A stretch of DNA of 64,000 nucleotides, taken from contig JAFURH010000066.1 in the NCBI GenBank assembly GCA_017471945.1, forward strand, positions 1 through 64,000. Reading direction: 5' to 3'. The position numbers and the translations under genes were made by a program. This DNA comes from Clostridia bacterium. GTDB lineage: Bacteria; Bacillota; Clostridia; Christensenellales; Borkfalkiaceae. Below are positions 60,639-64,000 of the stretch, piece by piece. Within the stretch, counting starts at the first letter, position 1, and each line of letters opens with the position of its first letter. The notes under the pieces were generated by a model that did no database searches, had not been told where the DNA came from, and saw only the letters and a program-made list of their open reading frames with translations.

Positions 60639-61448
60639 ATGAGAAACATTTTTGAAGCGCCTTTTATAAAAGAAATTGCCGATACGACGGCGAATATGTA
60701 TCGGCTTGGTTGGAATGAAAGAAACGGCGGCAACATCAGTATGATACTCGACGAACAAGAGATAGAAAACTATCTGGACATCAACAGAGTGATTAGAGAA
60801 ATACCGTTGACGGTTGCGTTTCCGAATTTGGCGGGAAAATATTTCGTCGTTACGGGTACGGGAAAATATTTTAAGAATATTAAGGATAATCCTTCTTTGA
60901 ATATCGGCATAATGCGCGTTTCGGAAGACGGAAGTAAAATGAACCTGTTGTGGGGCTATGACGACGGCGGAAAATTTACGAGTGAAATTACTATGCATTT
61001 GGGCGCGCACGAAAAAAGGCTTGGCGTTGACGAAAATCACAGAGTAGTTATGCACGCGCACCCGACGAATTTGATTTCAATGACGCACGTACACGAAATC
61101 GACGACGTGAAATTTACCAAGACCCTTTGGGGAACGTGTACGGAATGTATCGTAATTTTCCCCGACGGGGTTGCGATTTTGCCGTGGATGGTGAGCAGTA
61201 GCGATAATCTGGGGCTTGTTTCTTCGGAAAAATTCAAGGATTTCAGAATACTCGTTTGGGCGCTTCACGGAATGACGGTCACGGGAACGTCTTTGGACGA
61301 AGCTTTTGGATTAATGGAAACGGTGGAAAAGGCGGCGGATATTTATATGCATATCGTTAATTGTAAGGTGAAAAGTTCGATTACGGACGAGATGCTTCGG
61401 CAAGTTTGTAATGACTTTCATTTGGAAACAAAAAAAGGTTGGCTTTAA
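60639..61448 (+). CDS. rhaD: Rhamnulose-1-phosphate aldolase
   Basis: A 269-residue class II aldolase that splits L-rhamnulose-1-phosphate into dihydroxyacetone phosphate and L-lactaldehyde. The RhaD pattern includes GWNERNGGNIS, FVVTGTGKYFKNI, the zinc ligands in VVMHAHPTNLISMTH and later LVWALHGMTVTG, and catalytic Glu in TCTECIVIFP region. Length matches RhaD (about 274) rather than the shorter fuculose aldolase FucA (about 215). It starts after TAGGAG and leads an operon with mutarotase, isomerase and binding-protein genes. Confidence 0.93.
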   Translation: MRNIFEAPFIKEIADTTANMYRLGWNERNGGNISMILDEQEIENYLDINRVIREIPLTVAFPNLAGKYFVVTGTGKYFKNIKDNPSLNIGIMRVSEDGSKMNLLWGYDDGGKFTSEITMHLGAHEKRLGVDENHRVVMHAHPTNLISMTHVHEIDDVKFTKTLWGTCTECIVIFPDGVAILPWMVSSSDNLGLVSSEKFKDFRILVWALHGMTVTGTSLDEAFGLMETVEKAADIYMHIVNCKVKSSITDEMLRQVCNDFHLETKKGWL

Positions 61449-61474
61449 GAAAAAATAAAAAAGGAGAAAAAAAT

Positions 61475-61903
61475 ATGTTAAAGGGTATTTCTAAAATTGT
61501 TTCCCCAGAACTTTTGAAGATTTTATGTGAAATGGGGCACGGGGACGAGATTGTAATTGCCGATTGGAACTTTCCAAGCGCGACAATGGGAAAACGGTTG
61601 ATCAGGGCGGACGGAATCGGAGGAAGAGAAATGCTTTCCGCCGTAATGGATTTGATTCCGCTTGATACGTACGGCGAGGATAATTTCGTGTTAATGCATT
61701 TAGCGGGGAAAGATACGGAAATTCCCGTAATTTGGGAGGATTATCGGAAAATTGCAGCAGAAAAAGACGACAACGTTATGGAATCGCAAATTGAAAGATT
61801 TGCTTTTTATGAACGTGCAAAAAATGCTTATGCGGTAATTGCAACAGGCGAAACTTCTTTATACGCGTGCGTGATTTTAAAGAAAGGCGTATTTAAAGAA
61901 TAA
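61475..61903 (+). CDS. RbsD/FucU-family sugar mutarotase
   Basis: A 142-residue sugar mutarotase that speeds anomer conversion. The N-terminal LKGISKIVSPELLKILCEMGHGDEIVIADWNFP carries the GHGD motif with the catalytic His, and the C-terminal YACVILKKGVF ends the family. It resembles FucU (L-fucose) more than RbsD in length and in the ERFAFYERAKNAYAVIATGE stretch. Rhamnose operons normally use the unrelated RhaM, so the presence of a FucU-type enzyme beside rhaD hints at fucose or a mixed substrate range. Start 61475 follows AAGGAG. Confidence 0.88.
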   Translation: MLKGISKIVSPELLKILCEMGHGDEIVIADWNFPSATMGKRLIRADGIGGREMLSAVMDLIPLDTYGEDNFVLMHLAGKDTEIPVIWEDYRKIAAEKDDNVMESQIERFAFYERAKNAYAVIATGETSLYACVILKKGVFKE

Positions 61904-61965
61904 GTTCAAGTAGTAAGCGAAAATTTGAAAGAAATAGAAAAAATTAATTAGGAGAAATAATAAAA

Positions 61966-62538
61966 ATGAAAACGGTAAAAGACAAGTACTTAGTAGTAGG
62001 CGCGGATTTTGCGGGATATCCCTTAAAAGAAGCCGTGTGCGAGCATTTGCGGGAAAAAGGTTGGAAAATTACCGATCTCGGTGTGACGAAAGACAGCGAT
62101 CCCGACGATACGGAAAATATGTTTCATCGTATAGGACTTCGCGTAGGCGCGCAAATTTCCGAAGGGAATTTCGAACGCGCGTTATTGTTCTGTGGCACGG
62201 GTATGGGGATACATATCGCGGCAAGCAAATGTCCGCACGTGCACGCAGGCGTTGTGGAAAGCGTAGCGTCTGCGCGTAGAGCGATCACGGGAAACGGAGT
62301 AAACGTACTTGCGATGGGAGCGTTTTACGTAGCCCCCGCTATGGCTTGCGATATTGCCGACGCATATTTGAACGCAGAATTGGGTACGGGGTACGAATGG
62401 TGGAGGAATTTTTACGAGTTCCATAAGCTTGCTATCGACGAATTGGAAGCGTTTGATTATGAAACGTATAAGAAAAACGGCTTCAAGGTCGAGCATTTGG
62501 GAGATTACCCGATAAAATTGGAAAAGAAACCCGAATAA
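61966..62538 (+). CDS. RpiB/LacAB-family sugar-phosphate isomerase
   Basis: A 190-residue protein of the RpiB/LacA/LacB fold. VVGADFAGYPLKEAVCEHLREKGW replaces the usual DHAG with DFAG, TDLGV follows, and the active-site loop FCGTGMGIHIAASK has the catalytic Cys; NGVNVLAMGAF corresponds to the NDANVLALG motif. It is about 40 residues longer than RpiB (about 150), with extra C-terminal sequence. Family members interconvert ribose/ribulose or galactose/tagatose 6-phosphates; in this operon it may act as the aldose-ketose isomerase for the deoxysugar, as no RhaA or FucI is seen in the window. Confidence 0.82.
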   Translation: MKTVKDKYLVVGADFAGYPLKEAVCEHLREKGWKITDLGVTKDSDPDDTENMFHRIGLRVGAQISEGNFERALLFCGTGMGIHIAASKCPHVHAGVVESVASARRAITGNGVNVLAMGAFYVAPAMACDIADAYLNAELGTGYEWWRNFYEFHKLAIDELEAFDYETYKKNGFKVEHLGDYPIKLEKKPE

Positions 62539-62621
62539 TTGCGCGTGTCGTTTGCATTTTTACGAAAGTATTAAAAAATAAAAAAATAAACAAATAATAA
62601 TTTCTTAGGAGGAGATTGATT

Positions 62622-64000
62622 ATGAAAAAATTTGTAGCATCTATTTTGGCAGCAACTTGCGTACTCGGCGCGATCGGCTGCGGTCCTGTCGGAGCGGATA
62701 TGGGAAACAACGATGCCGACTCGGACAAAACGGAGATTACGGTGAAGAATTATAACGGCGGGGTTGGACGGAAATGGCTCGACAATGCAGTGGAAAGATT
62801 CACCGAAGCATACGCAAACGAATCTTTCGCAGAGGGAAAGACGGGCATTGACGTTAAGGTTCTTGACGGCGATTTGACTACTATAGCCTTAGGAAGCGAA
62901 GCGTATCAAGTCTACATAACGTCAGGTGCCTATATGTCTGTTTCCGAGCTGGCGCAATTAGGAATATTGTATGATATGACGGGTATTGTCACCGATACGA
63001 CCAGAAAGGGAGATACGTTGGAAAATCTTATCTACGACGGCGCTAAGCCCGCCTTTATGCACGATGGGAAGTACTACGGGCTTCCGCATTATGCGAACTC
63101 GAACGGCGTGTCTTTTGATAGAGACTTGTTCGACGAGGCGGGATTGTACTTTGCAGACGAAGAGGAAACGGACGTCGTTGCATACACGGGTAAAGATATA
63201 AAGATAACGAGAAATTTCGTCAGCTCGGAGGATGCGAAAAAGACGGTCGGGATGGACGGCGTAAAAGATACGGAAGACGACGGTATGCCTTGTTCCTTAG
63301 AGGAATTTATTCTTTTAATGGACTATATCAAAAATGAAAAGAGCGATATGTCAATTTCTCCTATCGTAGTTTCCGGTAAGTATCATGGCTATATTCAGCT
63401 CTATTTGCAGGGGCTTACTTTCTCGTTGGCAGGCAGCGAGCAAATGAACAACTATTCTAACTGTACGGGTGAAATTGATATTATCACGGGCTATACGGAG
63501 GAACCGTTATTTCCAGGTATCGACTATATCAAAAAGCCGATTGTCGAAACGGTGACTTTAACGGAAGAGGATAAAAACGGATATTTAACGACGCAGCTTG
63601 CGGCAAAATACTACGCGATGGCGACGGTTGAAATTATTCATAAGGAAGGGTATTTTGCGAAGGAAGCGTATAATACGTCCGTTGACCACTATTCCACGCA
63701 AAAGTGTATGATTTACGCAGGCGCTGCGGAATACGACAGAGTCGCTATGCTGATGGAAGGTTCTTATTGGTATAATGAAGCCAAAAAGAGCGGCGTATTG
63801 AATAGCTACGTCACCATTTCGGGCGATAGAGAAGAACGCGGGGTTGCTTGGATGAGCTTGCCTACTGCGGTTTATTCGAAGGACGTAAAAGAAGGCGAGA
63901 TCTCTCCGATCTTTACAGGTCCAGGTGCGCAGGTTGTAATCAATGCCAATATTAAAGGGAACACGGAATATGAAAAGGCTTGCGCAGCTTTTGTATCGTT
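62622..64000 (+). CDS. Sugar-binding ABC lipoprotein (3' end outside window)
   Basis: About 460 codons of an extracellular solute-binding protein are open to the window end. The signal is MKKFVASILAATCVLGAIGC with lipobox AIGC-G. The mature part shows the family-1 solute-binder pattern: ITVKNYNGGVGRKWLDNAVERF, QVYITSGAYMSVSELAQLGILYDMT (in pieces), KYYGLPHYANSNGVSFDRDLFDEAGLYF, and GSYWYNEAKKSG. Start 62622 follows TAGGAGGAG. It lies 83 bases after the isomerase gene, so it is probably the receptor of the deoxysugar importer whose permeases would follow. Confidence 0.88.
   Translation, partial: MKKFVASILAATCVLGAIGCGPVGADMGNNDADSDKTEITVKNYNGGVGRKWLDNAVERFTEAYANESFAEGKTGIDVKVLDGDLTTIALGSEAYQVYITSGAYMSVSELAQLGILYDMTGIVTDTTRKGDTLENLIYDGAKPAFMHDGKYYGLPHYANSNGVSFDRDLFDEAGLYFADEEETDVVAYTGKDIKITRNFVSSEDAKKTVGMDGVKDTEDDGMPCSLEEFILLMDYIKNEKSDMSISPIVVSGKYHGYIQLYLQGLTFSLAGSEQMNNYSNCTGEIDIITGYTEEPLFPGIDYIKKPIVETVTLTEEDKNGYLTTQLAAKYYAMATVEIIHKEGYFAKEAYNTSVDHYSTQKCMIYAGAAEYDRVAMLMEGSYWYNEAKKSGVLNSYVTISGDREERGVAWMSLPTAVYSKDVKEGEISPIFTGPGAQVVINANIKGNTEYEKACAAFVS

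Overview
The window looks like a chromosomal segment of a low-to-mid-GC, Gram-positive, probably spore-forming member of the Clostridia. Support: strong AGGAGG-type ribosome binding sites, sigma-A promoters with 16-18 bp spacing, many U-tailed hairpin terminators, lipobox lipoproteins, a reverse rubrerythrin (anaerobe), the c-di-AMP receptor DarA, and the sporulation pair yabP-yabQ next to divIC. A Christensenellales-like lineage is possible but I cannot prove it from this sequence.

Layout. 1-4.4 kb: end of an RluA-type pseudouridine synthase, a zinc/cadmium resistance operon (ArsR sensor with visible operator, then a P1B-ATPase), rdgB and a YfcE-like phosphodiesterase. 4.5-12.6 kb: a phosphate island: pstS, a fused pstC-pstA permease, pstB, phoU, then a Na/Pi cotransporter, a PhoP-type regulator and a PhoR-type kinase. 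Both transcription units start behind 11-bp-spaced TTTACA-type direct repeats that look like PhoP boxes. 12.7-22 kb: a membrane-anchored tandem DUF1508 protein, two flavoproteins, a PepV-like dipeptidase, RadC, a NarL-type two-component system and a Gph-like HAD phosphatase. 22-28 kb: an accessory stretch with an amidase-fold protein, a dispersed palindromic repeat, an XRE regulator with two operators, tRNA-Ala, nadE, a deacetylase, and a decayed element in which an IS30 transposase fragment is joined to a truncated rolling-circle Rep gene, with a candidate origin and an odd tRNA-like sequence.

28-42 kb: DarA, an AraC regulator, an ABC exporter, LysR, YggS, a short-chain dehydrogenase, guaB, a GMP synthetase lacking its glutaminase domain, a striking Cys/Trp/Asn repeat protein, YihY, a NahK-like sugar kinase and reverse rubrerythrin. 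42.2-46.7 kb: a GntR-ABC-permease-surface-protein cassette bounded by a perfect 43-bp direct repeat. 46.8-51.9 kb: a RecD-like helicase, a TtcA-like enzyme, yabP, yabQ, divIC, a Ppx/GppA enzyme and an M50-like membrane protease. 51.9-59.2 kb: alpha-glucan use (malQ, and a malEFG-type importer), interrupted by an AT-rich lipoprotein gene with a highly structured leader that ends in a terminator just before its ribosome binding site. 59.3-64 kb: an AraC-controlled deoxysugar operon (rhaD, a fucU-type mutarotase, an RpiB/LacAB-family isomerase, a sugar-binding lipoprotein cut by the window end) behind a duplicated 70-bp promoter block.

Most striking unexplained features: the structured leader/attenuator at 55122-55382, the 43-bp repeat-bounded cassette, the Cys/Trp repeat protein with a sporulation-like promoter, and the IS30/Rep chimera with its tRNA-like sequence. 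All functional names are from reading motifs by eye; no database search was run.
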